Positions 31,416 to 44,029 of a DNA stretch of 64,000 nt are shown piece by piece. The notes under the pieces are model-generated. The model worked only from the letters and a program-made list of their open reading frames with translations. It had not been told where the DNA came from and made no database searches. The position numbers and the translations under genes were made by a program. Source of the stretch: Polytrichum commune (Eukaryota; Streptophyta; Polytrichopsida; Polytrichales; Polytrichaceae). The stretch covers positions 32,384,527 through 32,448,526 of the forward strand of contig OX485808.1 of NCBI GenBank assembly GCA_950295325.1. Reading direction: 5' to 3'. The first letter of the stretch is position 1, and every line of letters starts with the position of its first letter.

Positions 31416-34400
31416 TGTCAACCTTCTTTCAAGACTTTTATTGAATATTACCAAATTTTTATAGGCAACATGTAAAATTCCAATATTTTCAGGGCAACTC
31501 GTAAAATAATTCATGGACTTACATGTGCCATGCATAAATTATTCATTTTCCCAAAAAGCGAGGATAAGGTTTAGATATTGACCAATGTACATGGGTACAT
31601 GCCCTTTGCTCATGCTTATGTTCATGTTCTAGCTTCACTCCCTTGGGACCATGTACAATTGTGGAGGGCGAGGTGAAGGGTGCCGACAAGCATTGCCATA
31701 TTGTGCGGAAGGGATCCACAACAAGTTGTAACAATAGTCATGGCCTTGGTCTGGAGTAGGTGGCTTAGCGTTACTCCAAAGAGCCACAAAATATTGCAAA
31801 CACTTGCATCAAATTTTCATGACCGCCCAAGGAATAGTATTAGTATGTTTGTTGAGCCCACTCTAGTTGTGACTTGCATCATTATACTAGAGCCTCGCAT
31901 GATTTTGCATTGTTTTCTTATGTATGAATGTGAATATGGACATGCGGATCATATTGCCATAATCCTAAAGAGAACTCTAGATATGGTTAGTTGAGAAGGA
32001 AAACTTGACAACAAAGGGATGCAAATTCCCAACAATAAAAGACATAGAAGGAATTGCCTTTCCAAGAAGAAACATGGCGGTTCATCACATGGCGCATCTC
32101 CTTCATCATGATTCACAATGTGCCCCATTGCATGCACAGTCAATTTTGCAACATCCCCCAATTTGCAAGCCTCACCTACACATATATTTGGAAACTTTGA
32201 TGTTGTGACCTAATCCATCTTCGGACTTTGATGAAGGAATCACTATGTGTTTGCGCCTCATGGATGTTCACCAATGCCCTTATGCTCTACATTAGCAACA
32301 TCCATGTTCATTGCAATATTGACTTCCTTTGTGACATGGTCATCACCATTAGCAAGTTACCATCTCCCATGCGTACATCATCTTTTCATCTATCATGATC
32401 TGATCCTTGGACTCATCTCATGTGCATCCACCATCCTCCTCTCTATTTTTGTTGTTATCCCCTTTTCTCGCCTCCCCATTTGTTTGGCCAAAACCACCTA
32501 AAATTGCTAGCATCAAGGCCATTGATGCTAGTGTTGATATGGTGATCACTATTGAAAGGGTTATTGTCCACATGTGCATGCACAAATGAACGTGTGTCCC
32601 TTCTTGCAGTGTCTTTCACTGTGCACACTTGAAGGCTCTACAACCACCTAGATAGTTCCGCCCATCATTGGTCACAATTGTCTTTCCGACCATTATGGTA
32701 TATGTCTTGGAAAGCCATGTTTACCATGCTACGCTACTTGTTTGTGTTTTGTGACATGATTTTATTTTCAGACAATGCAAAACCCTTCTTCTACCGAATG
32801 CCATTTGCAATTGTCCATGCCTTACCCTTGAAACTCATCACGAACCATTGTGGCATGTTTTGACGTGTAATTTGAAGGAAGGGGTGGCTGAGAGGACATG
32901 TATTACCAACAAAAAAAAACTAGAATACCTTGATGAGTCAATGCATATGCATTAGATGATATGTAGAAGTTGGGTACCTAGACTCCCGTCGATCCAAATT
33001 TTTGGAATACCGAATTCATTCCCCGGTAGGTCACTTAGTGCATTTTTGAAATGGCTCGCAACCTAATGTAGGGAGGATTAAATTCCTTTGACATAAAATG
33101 CATAAAAGACTTCTTCATAATTAAAGGTTCCGTTGAAAGTAGATAATCCTATTGTAAGTATCATAGATAGACTTTAAATGTAGATCATTTAATTTTTTAT
33201 TTAATAATACATGGGTTGAAGATATGGACCTTAAGACTATTGTGTTTCCACCCTCAGCCTTCATGTGTGATGCTTGATGATAATGTAATATTGAACCCTA
33301 AATATGTAGACTTGTAAGTAGTTTTAAAACAATTTGCCTAATTTTCTCGGTGGATTTTCCATTCAAGCTATACTCTTGGAATGATTTGCTTCATGTTGTT
33401 GCAATTTTATGTTGTGTCTCTGTGAAGTTGTGGACTTTGTACGGTTTTGCAATGATATGTATGCATCATACTTTTTGTTGCCATATCTTCTTGCACCACT
33501 TTTGCAATACGTATACTTTTGAACTGATCTTTTAAAAGTTAAGAGGAATATGTAGTACCAAAAAATGAAATAACATTGGCAATATAACTAATGATAGGGT
33601 GGAATAAAACATGTCATTAATAAAAATTAAGTAATTATATGGACTTTTTTTTAGTTCGCTAGAATAAATCAAGAACTTTGATGATAATTATGAGGTAAAA
33701 AATAATCAAAAATCAAATTCAAAATCGTAAAGAATGTCTAACATTTCAACCTTCAACTTATATGTTTACCACAAAGCATTGACTTTAATATCACTTTGAG
33801 CATATATAACCTAGACAACTCATCATACATCCATGCTTTTTCTTTAAGAAGCCAACGCTCATAATATACACATGCCCAAGTCTACTGTGGTGATAGATTC
33901 TTAGATATTCAATGATGCAAGACAATGTTCACCAATCAAAACAAGATGCCTAAGACTCATATGCTTGTTACAGTGTATGCAACTATGCTATGCATCCAAA
34001 CTACTATGGCTCACACTATTCATCATCAACCCATATAAGTGTTCTTAATTTTACTACTTACATGGCACCCAAAAAATCTTGAAGGTGGCACGAGACACAT
34101 GATACTACATGACAAGTTGTAGAGACCACTCTAATTAACATTGCACATCAATTTCAATGTCACACTAAGTGATCGGATACACTATAGTGCAGCTAGCAAG
34201 AGCACTAGGAACCCTAATTACGCCACACGTGCATTAATTCCATGTAAATTATATAAATGCTATAGTTAAGTTTCCTCCGTGCCGTACTTATTAATTACTA
34301 ACACTAAGCGAGCGTGATTGAGCATTTATTTCAATCATCTTGATTTGATGTGGGCGGCGGAAATGTCAAAATCCTTCATGTGTATAAAGTACTCCATGCA

Positions 34401-34499
34401 TGAGAGCCGTCCTTGAGAGAGGGTCATGCACTTGGTGTGTAGGTGCAAGTGCAATCATAGACTCGGGTACGTGAAGTAGGAAGTTGGCCCGTGACAATG
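31416..34499. other. 3-kb stretch without a recognised gene
   Basis: Slightly richer in GC near 31600-32850, where many short frames exist on the plus strand (up to 104 residues), none with a domain or homologous partner in the window. I cannot exclude a decayed element here. Confidence 0.45.
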
Positions 34500-34700
34500 A
34501 AGGGGGAGAGCCGGTGGAGTTGGAGAAATAACCGGTTGAAGTTCAAGACTTTAGGAAAATTACCCATCATTTTATAAGGAATTTTAGGGAATTGTTCTAC
34601 ACTTTGATAAAGATAAACTGGAAGATGTCAACATGTAATTGGTTGGATTTGGAAACACTGAGATTTCGACCGATTATGTCCCAAAAAAAATTCCAAACAC
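34500..34700 (+). repeat. R1 dispersed repeat, copy d
   Basis: AGGGGGAGAGCCGGTGGAG through GAAATAACCGGTTGAAGTTC and GATGTCAACATGTAATTGG to TTATGTCCC. Diverged copy. Confidence 0.8.
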
Positions 34701-35940
34701 TCATAACATTACTCAGCCTCGGGGAGGTGACTATCGGAATTTTAGGAAACCACGTGAGATCAAAATATAGAGTCAATTTAATTTGTTTAGGGTTAATTTT
34801 ATAGTTTTATCACTATATTCCTTAATTTGAGACTTTCTCTTGTCTCAAATTAATATATGGACCACAACAACATGGTCTAATGTTTGGGTCGTCCTACCTA
34901 AACCATCTTGATATGAGTTCTTAATTGGGTTCTTGATATGAACACCCGCTTCAAAGTATTTGCATCTTACAACATTCTCCAATATTTGTGTGATTTTATC
35001 CATGTTCTTATATTTGTAACTGTCTCAAAATGCCGAAAAAGTCCCAAATTAACGAATATAGTGATTTTTGTTGGATCTACCATAGCATTGGAAATATATC
35101 CCTACATGATTACATGTAAAATAGGGTGGTGGATTATTCTTTCATTTTAGTAATCGGTAAAAAAAAAACAAGGTCACAGATTTAAAGATCTCCCTAAAAG
35201 TGTGTAGTGGAATAATTATGGGTTTGACTACTTGGATGAAGAAGTGTGTAGTTTCTGTCCGAATTTCAGCAAGTATATTTTGTTATTTCCATGTTTATTG
35301 GTAACCCTTTAACTAATATCCAATTGTTATTGGTTGTGTTTTGAATGGTACTTTGAATGATTTAGGATTTGTATTACTAGTTGAAACCAAATGAATAACA
35401 ATTTGAATGGTATGGATTGTTTGTTGCTCACATAGTCGGTTTCGCAATGCTATAGTATTCCGTTCACTATTTGGTTTCTTGTGCAATTTATAAGAAAAAT
35501 ATTGTGCCAAAAATTAGCCTCTCAAAAAAATTACAAATAATTATAGGGTGCTAAAAAATACGTCATAGTAGTTTTTTCTCTTGTCTACATAAAGGGAGGG
35601 AAAAAATATTGAGAGGTGCATAAATACCCCCCCCCCCCCATTGAATACCTTATTATCGCACGTGGTTACGAAACATAAAGGGGTGTGATCGCCCTGAGTA
35701 CTCAGCTGATGAGTTGTGTTCATGGGTTCAGCAGTAGATTCGAGAATAAGTACTTTGGATGTTGAAATCCCATTGCTTCAAACTAAATCTCAAGTTCAGG
35801 GAGCTAGACATAGCTCATCGACTGAGTAATGTTATGCAGGCTCATGGTTTCCAATTTCTTAAAATTCACATTTATGTAATAACAAGATGTCAGTTCATGT
35901 GTCAAATGTAGATGTCATTTCACCACACCCCACCAATGTT
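34701..35940. other. No gene seen; C13 run at 35627-35639
   Basis: 34745-34830 weakly resembles repeat L. The C13 run is flanked by GCACGTGG-type sequence reminiscent of the CTCGGGGGG family interior, but no opposite end was found. Confidence 0.45.
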
Positions 35941-36113
35941 CAAGAGAATTTTTGAGCATGATCAGTCAAAATCCTAATGCCCCCAAGTCCACATGGTTAC
36001 ATTGTGTGTCCTTTATGTTATTCTTTATCGATTTGAGATATATTCTATAGATTCCTTTAAAATGATGGGCGTTTTTCCTAAAGTCTTAAACTTCAACATG
36101 TTGTTTCCGAACA
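35941..36113 (-). repeat. R1 dispersed repeat, copy j
   Basis: Reverse orientation: GAATTTTTGAGCATGATCAG, GAGATATATTCTATAGATTC and AAAGTCTTAAACTTCAACAT. The 5' part of R1 is missing beyond 36113. Confidence 0.75.
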
Positions 36114-36289
36114 AAACAAAGAGAAGACCTTATATTGGTTCTACTAAAAAGTAATGGCCAACATTTTATACCTATCTACTTTAGTTAAAATGGGATTGTC
36201 TATACTTTTAATGAACCCTTCATTATTTGAGATTCCTTTATAATTTTATGTCAAATGAATTTAACCCTCCCTATATTATGCCCCGCGTC

Positions 36290-36590
36290 CTTTGTAAAAT
36301 GCACTAAGTGACCCACCCGTAACAAGGGTGTCATCAAGGATTATTACCATATGACAATAATGGATAAAAATGTGAATTAGATAAAATTAACACATCTATT
36401 GTTTAAAAAAATATAAAAACCTTAGGGCTCCCTTTTGTACATCTATCTTTATTAAATTAAAAATTAAAAATTAAATGTACACACTAGAGTATATTAATAC
36501 CTCTACTTAAATATATTGTGTACGCTAGTGCCTCAAATAATACCCCTTCTTACATTCATGTTAGTCCACTCTCTGGGGCCAATCTCTTTC
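36290..36590 (-). repeat. Dispersed repeat K, copy 3 (partial)
   Basis: Reversed, it matches 40540-40830: GGGGTATTATTTGAGGCACT, AGGGAGCCCTAAGG and CATATGGTAATAATC. Confidence 0.7.
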
Positions 36591-36689
36591 AAACATGTGT
36601 CTTTTTGGTGCTTGTACTTAGATTGAACCCTAACCACACACCACTCAAACTTAGCCCAAACTTAAGTATTCATTGAAGATGGGTAACCA

Positions 36690-36960
36690 AATACGCCCGC
36701 TTACCTTACGTGAATGCATGGTGTCGATATTCAATATTGATATCATAGAACCTAGTCAACCAATATCAAATTTTTAAGTATTAGTCAGATATTGGTACTT
36801 GGTGGGTATCACAAGATGATTGAATATTTGTATGCCCAAGTCATTGTTTAGGTCGATGCCCTCCTAAATACCATATTAGGACTAGGGTTTCATCTACCTA
36901 GGGTGTGAAGCTTCTTGCATGGTATGTAGATCCAAAGGTATCGAAATTATACAAAAGTTC
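36690..36960 (+). repeat. GGTATCA-rich dispersed repeat, second copy
   Basis: GTGAATGCATGGTGTCGATA, TTGGTGGGTATCACAAGATG, GTATGCCCAAGTCATT and TCTTGCATGGTATGTAGATC parallel 16430-17150. Conserved order, many differences. Confidence 0.55.
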
Positions 36961-37818
36961 CTCAAATATGCAAACCTAGTTGGTACCAAAAATTGCAATA
37001 AACTTCCTTACATATACACATAGTAGTTGTGTCAAATAAGGTAATACATCCTTCAACCAAAGTAAGTCCATGAATACAACATGTTGAATTTCTATTATAG
37101 GATCCTATCACATTATTCATGGTAGAATCCTCCAATAGAATATGCAAAGTTTATTATGATAATATTATAGAAGTTGTTTTGATTATGTTTTTCACTATTC
37201 AATATTTTATTATAAAAATTAACATCAAGGAATAGATATTTGATTTTTCCCATCAAAGTATAACAACATAACATTCACATATCACTAAAAATTCACATAT
37301 CTCCCATATAATTGAGGTGTATATACTTGTTTATCGATGGATATACGCATAAAGTTGAAGCAATGAAAAGGTCTAGATTTTCGAGAACACATTACATTTA
37401 CTTAAATATGAGTTATGCCAAACCATAAGGAGTTTTAACAAAACTGGGAACCAAGTCCCAACTTTTGGCCTCAAGAAACCATTAAAATAATATTACTTAT
37501 CGTCAAAGTCGGATCTTGATTAGATTATGCAAGAATATTTACGGGACTTGTGTTGAGAGTCGGGTCTAGCTTTTTGCTCAACCCAACTCTCAATAGAAGT
37601 TCCAAGCCCCACCTTCAAAGGGTGTTGCCATGTCATACTTGGGCCTTATGACCCCATGTGATTGTGAAGTCATAAGTCCCAAATTCCATGCTCTCAACGG
37701 TTAAGATTGCACAGATGGACCTCACGTGACATGGGACCCGTGTGAACCAGCCCTAAATGATCACATGTTTTATGTACCTAGTGAGCGATTCTCCATCTGT
37801 AAGTCCAAAATTTATCGA
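36961..37818. other. No gene seen
   Basis: The right part (about 37640-37755) ends CGTGTGAACCAGCCCTAA, which resembles the right end of a TAA-flanked Tourist-like element, but I could not identify its left end. Confidence 0.4.
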
Positions 37819-38457
37819 GGGTCACTTCACACACAAGACTGAAGGCCCGTGACCATTGCAATCTAAGAGCTCTCACTGGTCGAAAGTGCAGAGACCATCC
37901 AAGTTCACTTCACGCACGAAGGTGAAGGCCTAAAGGCCCCAAAAAAACTTCATGAATGAAATGCCTACATGGAGTCTTACATGGCAGACTATGAATAAGG
38001 TTCCATGGTCTCCCGGGATCTTCGTCAGGCAAATTCCAAAAGACCATGATTTTTTTGAAAATAATTTTCCCATCACGACAGATTGTAGGGCATATTCGAG
38101 AACATTTCCAGGACAGACAAACACCACCAAGTAATTCTCTTAAATTAACAGAGTTCGAGACATATTAAATTAAACCAAATCCTCCCCTCTTTTTCCCGCC
38201 AACAGAATATGCGATGGTCCCGCAACATGGTCCATTCTCACTTCACACTATGCTTGAGGGCCCGTGACTACATAAAACGGCTTTCCCGACACCCATGGTA
38301 CGGCCTTTGGATGAGAGTCGAAGGGTCCTCACGATTCAAGTTTGCTTCACACTACGCTTGAGGGACCAATGGAGTGTGTGAATGGTCACGGTCACGGAGT
38401 ATGTGAACGCTTCAACACCCATGGTCACGGCCCTTGGCTCATGTGTGCAGTGGCCTT
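37819..38457. mobile_element. Tourist-like element, GGGYCACTTCACAC family
   Basis: The left end GGGTCACTTCACACACAAGA and the reversed right end AAGGCCACTGCACACATGAG are inverted relatives. Both continue into GGCCCGTGACCAT / GGGCCGTGACCAT. Internal copies of CTTCACACTATGCTTGAGGG (near 38240 and 38350) repeat the motif. Target duplication unclear. Confidence 0.6.
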
Positions 38458-38768
38458 GAGTGTGGGGGTGTAGTAGGTCATGTGAAATTATTCTAACTTT
38501 CCAGTATGTGTGATGTGTTCAGCTTTCACTTTTAAATGGGCCAGCACATACACCCTCGCCTGGTGACCAAAGTTATATACAATCCCCATGGGCCCCCACC
38601 CGCTTTTCAACCGAACCCCAACAACAATTGTCATATAAATAATAATAGGCAAAGGCGAGTTGGAGGCTCAATAACAAAAGCTTCTCCACTCCAACCTATA
38701 CTGACAGAATCAATCAATCAATGCCATCGAAATGTTTACTTTGTGGTGGATTCATTACCAACATGTAA

Positions 38769-39271
38769 GGGCCACTTCACACACAGGACTGAGAGCCCAT
38801 GACCATTACATTTCAAGCACTCTCATTGGTGGAAATGGCGGAGCCGGTCCAACTTCGGTACTTCACACTGCGCTTGAGGGACCAACGGAGTATGTGAATG
38901 CAAGATGGATGTAAAGTCTACGTGGATTCCTACATGGCATCGAATGGATCATGGTTCATGGTCACTTGGATTATTTTCAAAAAACCACTTCTTGGAGGTA
39001 GGTCGAACACAAAACCAGGAGACCATGGCGCTCCGAGCGCTCACAACTGTCGATTTATTCCATTTTATCATGCGCGAGGACCTGCGTGAATAGAAATTCA
39101 TTGAAATAGCATTTGGTTGAGGGCATCGTCACATACGACTTCACACTACACTTGGGGGTATGTGACCACACTGCATGATTTTGGAGGTGTCTTGGGATGG
39201 CCTTTGGACACTTTCTTTTGAGCTCTCACAATTTCATGGTCATGGCTCTTGGTTGGTGTGTGAAGTGGTCC
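38769..39271. mobile_element. Tourist/Harbinger-like element with TAA duplication
   Basis: 503 bp. The left end is GGGCCACTTCACACACAGGA. The reversed right end is GGACCACTTCACACACCAAC. TAA lies at 38766-38768 and 39272-39274. Same length and closely similar ends to 6747-7249. The overlapping short frames at 38898-39093 are not supported as genes. Confidence 0.82.
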
Positions 39272-39274
39272 TAA

Positions 39275-39841
39275 GGACCGGTTCTCACCATGGCCTATGA
39301 AGTCGGACCATGAAAGATGGCCTTTTCCGACTTCATGGTCTAACTTCCATGGTCTGATTTCTTAAAAAACCAATGTACGAAGCCTTCAGGGCCCTCACTA
39401 GGTGTAAACCGAGTGTGGACCAAGAGGAATGATCACGCACCAAAAAGTGAATGTGTTGATTTTTCTAACATATGTCCAAAACATGTAGTTTTGAAAAATA
39501 AATAAATAAAGTCTGACCATTCATTTTTCTTCTCTTGTCTTCATCTTCTCTTCCCCAAATATAATTACATTAAAAATTTATTATGACAATATTTCTCTGT
39601 CATGGGCCCTTGCCTTTTTATACCAAAGCACCTCTTTTGCCTCTCTCCCACCACAACGTTGGACCATGTCAGTGTATAACGTAGGCCTTAAATTTGTCTC
39701 TTGGGGACCTCAACCTCCATGGTCACTCTGATATTTTTTTCCTTTGTGTAAGTTGAAGTGGTCCGGGGATGAGGTCAACAACCAATCACAAATTTTACAG
39801 GGCCTTGGGACGACTTCATGGTCCATGGTGTAAACAACCCC
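39275..39841. mobile_element. Tourist/Harbinger-like element abutting the previous one
   Basis: 567 bp. The left end is GGACCGGTTCTCACCATGGC. The reversed right end is GGGGTTGTTTACACCATGGA. Both go on to ATGAAGTCG. TAA at 39272-39274 and 39842-39844. The left TAA is shared with the element ending at 39271, so one inserted exactly at the target duplication of the other. No transposase frame. Confidence 0.8.
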
Positions 39842-39994
39842 TAAGTCCTAGGCAATCAACTTGAATCATTGAAAGGAATATGCAAATGTATCATTGTATT
39901 ATCTTTCATTAGCTAAAAGAAACATGTCATCTTAAAAAAAATCTTCATATTCATCCATAGACATCATACTTGGTTTTTAAAGTTAAAAGGGATA

Positions 39995-40350
39995 GCAACA
40001 CTAAATATGATATTTAGTGTCATGTGGTAACTCTTCGGATGACACTTCTTATGGATAGGTTTACAATTACTGTCATGGATGATGGATGAGTTCATCCATT
40101 GGCCAAAACCCTACCTCCAGCAACTTGTGATGAAATATTGTCATGGATGTTTGAAATTTGGATGAATAATCACTTGGTAAGTGACAGTAACTGCAACACT
40201 GTAAATCTATAATCCCCCCAAAAAATGACAAGGAATGAGAAATAATATTGGGTTAACATATAGTGTTGGTGACACTATACCGCGGTTTACAATTAGTATG
40301 GAGCAAGACAATTAAAATTGGCGACACTAAATATCATATTTAGTGTAGCT
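39995..40350. mobile_element. Short TIR element of the ATATTTAGTGT family
   Basis: About 356 bp. The left end GCAACACTAAATATGATATT and the reversed right end GCTACACTAAATATGATATT are near-perfect. Each end is itself a palindrome (ACTAAATATNATATTTAGT), so each end alone could form a hairpin. The interior aligns with the 3' part of 27287-29743. Confidence 0.85.
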
Positions 40351-40496
40351 ATTTGAAGGCAACACAAAATTCAAACCCAACACACGTTGTGACCAACATA
40401 GACACCTTGTCAACATAACACCACCCTCAGGGTGCCCAGGGACACACACACATCACCCTATTGTACAAACATTGGACCAATAGCAAGGCCCACGTA

Positions 40497-41190
40497 GGTC
40501 CCACGCCCCCTATCTAGTTACCCAGGGGATGGACTCTTCATACCACATATTAACTAACGTGAGTGTAAGAAGGGGTGTTCTTAGAGGCATTAGCATATTA
40601 CATAGTATACATAAGGAAGAGGTATTGTTCTTTTGTAGTGTGTACGTTTAGAAAGGCTAGTAAGAATGTTCAAGTAAAAGGTAGATTTTTAAAAGGGAGC
40701 CCTAGGGTTTTGAGGAAAAATTGACAATAGATATATTAGTTTCTTCCAATTGAAATATTCGTCCATTGTTGTCATATCGTAAGAGTCCTCAATGACTCCA
40801 TTGTCCATTCTTGTTACAGTTGGCGTTTGGGTTTTAGGACAAGCTAGAGGCTCTTGGAGTGCTCATGGGGTCCCTAGAGTTTTTCTCTCTAGATTGTGGC
40901 TAAGTTATTGTGCTCTTGTCTTTGTTTGTTTGATGCAATCAGTGAGTTACATGTTATGAATGAAAAAATGTTCAATGACTTTCTCATTAGAAAGTGAACG
41001 TGGATTTTATATGCAATAAAGACATATTTAATTAATGAATTGATTTTGTATATGTAGTGAAGGTATTTATCACATCAAATTGAATAGCTTAGTATAAATA
41101 CATGCCCATTAGCTAGTATACATTTGTTTTTCTCTATAAACTTCTTGTATATAGGGAGTTTAATTTCATATTGACCCATGCATGTCATTT
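40497..41190 (+). repeat. Dispersed repeat K, copy 1
   Basis: About 690 bp. Landmarks: CTTCATACCACATAT, GAGGCATTAGC, GAGGCTCTTGGAGTGCTCAT, GATTGTGG, TTGTTTGTTTGATGCAA and a conserved TAGTATAAATAC TATA-like box at about 41092. Four copies occur in the window (36290-, 40497+, 41257+, 44030-). This could be an LTR or promoter-bearing terminal region of a retroelement, but no partner coding region is visible. Confidence 0.7.
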
Positions 41191-41256
41191 AGATTTCCAA
41201 TGAAGAGTTCACTCCTTGGGCCTAGTTATTGATAAGGACCACTTCCAACATGAGGC

Positions 41257-41925
41257 ACTAGCACTTTGTCCCACGACCCTGCTCCATTAACACGGGGTTT
41301 GGAATCTTCATACCACATATGAACTGACATGAGTGTAAAAAGGGGCATAATTCGAGGCATTAGCGTACATAATATCCCCATAGTATAAATAACAAAGAGG
41401 TTTTTTTTTCTTCTCTAGAGTGTTCATTTGAAAAGGCTATTGATTTGTTTGAAGTAAATGTAGATGCCCTAAGTTTTAGTGAAAAAGATGACAATAGATG
41501 TGTTAGTTTCATCCAATTTACATGTCCATTCTTTTTTGGGTTTGCATTTGGGTCCTAGGCTTTCACAAATTGGAGGTTCTTGGAGCGCTCATCAGTTCCC
41601 AAACTTGAGTTTTTCTCTCCAGATTGTGGATATGTTATTGTGCTCTTGTTTTTGTTTGTTTGATGCAAATGTTAAGTTACATCTTATGGATGAAAAAAGT
41701 TCAATGAAATTCTCCTTGAAAAATTTGTGAAAGTGGATTGCACATGTAGTAAAGGCTTAATTATTCATATTTATGTTTTATATATGTAGTAAAGACATTA
41801 ATAAGATAAAACTTAAAAAACCTGGTATAAATACACAAGGCCATTGACTAGCCTACTATTAGTATATATACAATTGTTTTCTTTATACACGTGGGGGGGG
41901 GGGGGGGTAAACTTAACCACATGGG
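41257..41925 (+). repeat. Dispersed repeat K, copy 2 (direct tandem to copy 1)
   Basis: Same order of blocks as copy 1, offset about 760 bp. The TATA-like box is at about 41823. Near its end, where copy 4 has G5 and copy 1 has GGGAG, this copy has G15 (41893-41907). Confidence 0.75.
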
Positions 41926-44029
41926 TTTAAATAATATACCCATGATTTAAAGACCCCAACAAGTATCAAAATAAAAGTTTATTTGGTCCATGACTTTCAA
42001 ATCATGTCAAGCGCAACCCTCAAAAGAGGAAGTAAACGTAAAGTCATATATTACAATGGTGATTAAATATGTGTAGGTAATTGAGTCTAGTAGGTCATTT
42101 ATACAAGCTCAAGTTCTTCTTATAATGTCCAAGGGAACTTGAAGTTCCATCGTAGTTCACTATAAGTTATTTGGACGGAATAGGTACATTCAACCGCATA
42201 CAAAGTTCAAAGATATTCATCTAGTGTTTTTTTTGGGAAGGGATTTGTTTAGAGATCCCATAGGTGACCATTGGTCCTTAGAACATGAGTCCAAGAATTC
42301 TTCCATGTGGAATACAATTGGACTAAGATATGCAAGTGTTGTTTGGTCACTTTTCTTAATGGGACACTTAATTTTGATTCGTGTGTGGTTAGGTTAGGAT
42401 CAAAGAATAATCACCATAAAGACACATGTTTAAAAGGGATTGGACCATGTCTTCAAAGTTTATTAACTACTCCACATTCAATAGCAAACATTGTTGGGAG
42501 GACTTATGTATTTAGTTAAGGAATCAACAAACATGCACTTATGGTAGCCATAACAAACTCACAGAGGGTCCGATTTCCAGTCTAGTCTGTGTTGATGTTC
42601 ATCACAAATTTGCTAGTGCAACGTAAATTTTGAATACGCAGATATGATCAATTGACAATGAAAAACCTAAAAATTGAAATTAAACACACACACACACACA
42701 TGCCATGCCACATGTATATATGCCACATATATGTCAAACCTCATAGTGCATCTATTACGTTTCTTGTACATCGGACTAGAATTTTAGAAATGCATAATGT
42801 AGTCATTGTCATTAGTAGACACGTCACATGAAGCAAGTATCCATGAGTTAGGGTAGAGTTTCATGTGACATATTTTCCGACTTCCGGGGAAGGAATTTGG
42901 ACTCTGTTGATCATGGCAAAGTTTTTTTTTTGGCTGAGCACTTTCATGTGGAGTAGGGCGGTCAACATATAGAGAGTAGCTTTGTCTTGTGTTGCGCATG
43001 CAAGTTGGACAGTGATCATCATCGCAATTATCAAAGTTTAATGTTGCATGAGTGGTATTCTAATCAATAGGAGTAACCCCCCAAAATTATGAAAATATAG
43101 GGTAGAATTTGAGTAGACAACGAAAAAAAATGTTAGTGTAAACTACAACAATCTTGGGTGCCTTCATCCACTATAGTTGGCACACTTCACCCTCATATAT
43201 ATTGAATTCTTAGTAAGCCTCACATTCTTCTCCCAAAAGGATCCAATTCAAATATGTATGACGCATGGGACTGGTGCCCATTGGCTTGGATGAACCAGAA
43301 AGAAAAAGAAAATGGAACGTCATTGTTTGTTTTACATTGACATGCGTTGCCCGCTCACCACCTCTACTTCATACTTGTGTGATCATGAAGGGCAGAGGGT
43401 GGCTTAGTGCCTATTTCCATAGGTGGACAACCTTAGATGAACTGTGGATTCCACTAGACTAAGTGCTCCCCATACTAAAATCTCCCCCAATTTCAATTTT
43501 CATTAATAAGATGTCATAACAACTTCTCAAAATGTTCATAATCTATAAATTGTGCAGTGGATTTACAACCACAGATACCCTACGATAACTCAAAGCTAAT
43601 GATGGGTTTGGCACCCTCTATCTAAGTAATGTTAAAAAATCAATCATGATAGGATGTAATTTGTTTAATGGGATATTTGTAACTCTATGACATGTGACAT
43701 GTTACATCTATACACATACATACATGTATACATGTGCACATACATACATGTATACATGTGCACATACATACATGTATACATGTGCACATACATACATGTG
43801 TCACAAGCTATTGATTCTAGCATAATTTGAATCAATGCAACTTTATGCACTTTCAATGATCATTTATAATAGAACTACTTTACTTGATCAACATTCTTAA
43901 AAACTGGTATTTAGGAAATTCTAGACTTTTGATTAGTTTGGAAATTAGTATAGCAACATTTAAAAATGTGAACACTTGAGCTTCAAATGATGTTAATTTT
44001 ACTCATCATGCCTGGGGGTGGACTCTTAA
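41926..44029. other. No gene seen; contains a minisatellite
   Basis: Apart from the 24-bp minisatellite near 43712-43800 and an AC microsatellite near 42684, I find no feature. Frames are short. Confidence 0.5.
43712..43800. repeat. 24-bp minisatellite, about 3.5 units
   Basis: The unit ACATACATACATGTATACAT plus GTGC is repeated without change. It is rich in self-complementary ACATGTATACATGT. The long frame across it on the minus strand (MYVHMYTC repeats) is an artefact of the repeat. Confidence 0.92.

Noticed and set aside
31565-32863. Cluster of short plus-strand frames that might be a decayed transposase
   Set aside because: No frame shows domain motifs, and no second copy in the window supports coding conservation.
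43665-43856. Minus-strand frame with MYVHMYTC repeats
   Set aside because: It is a direct translation of a 24-bp minisatellite.
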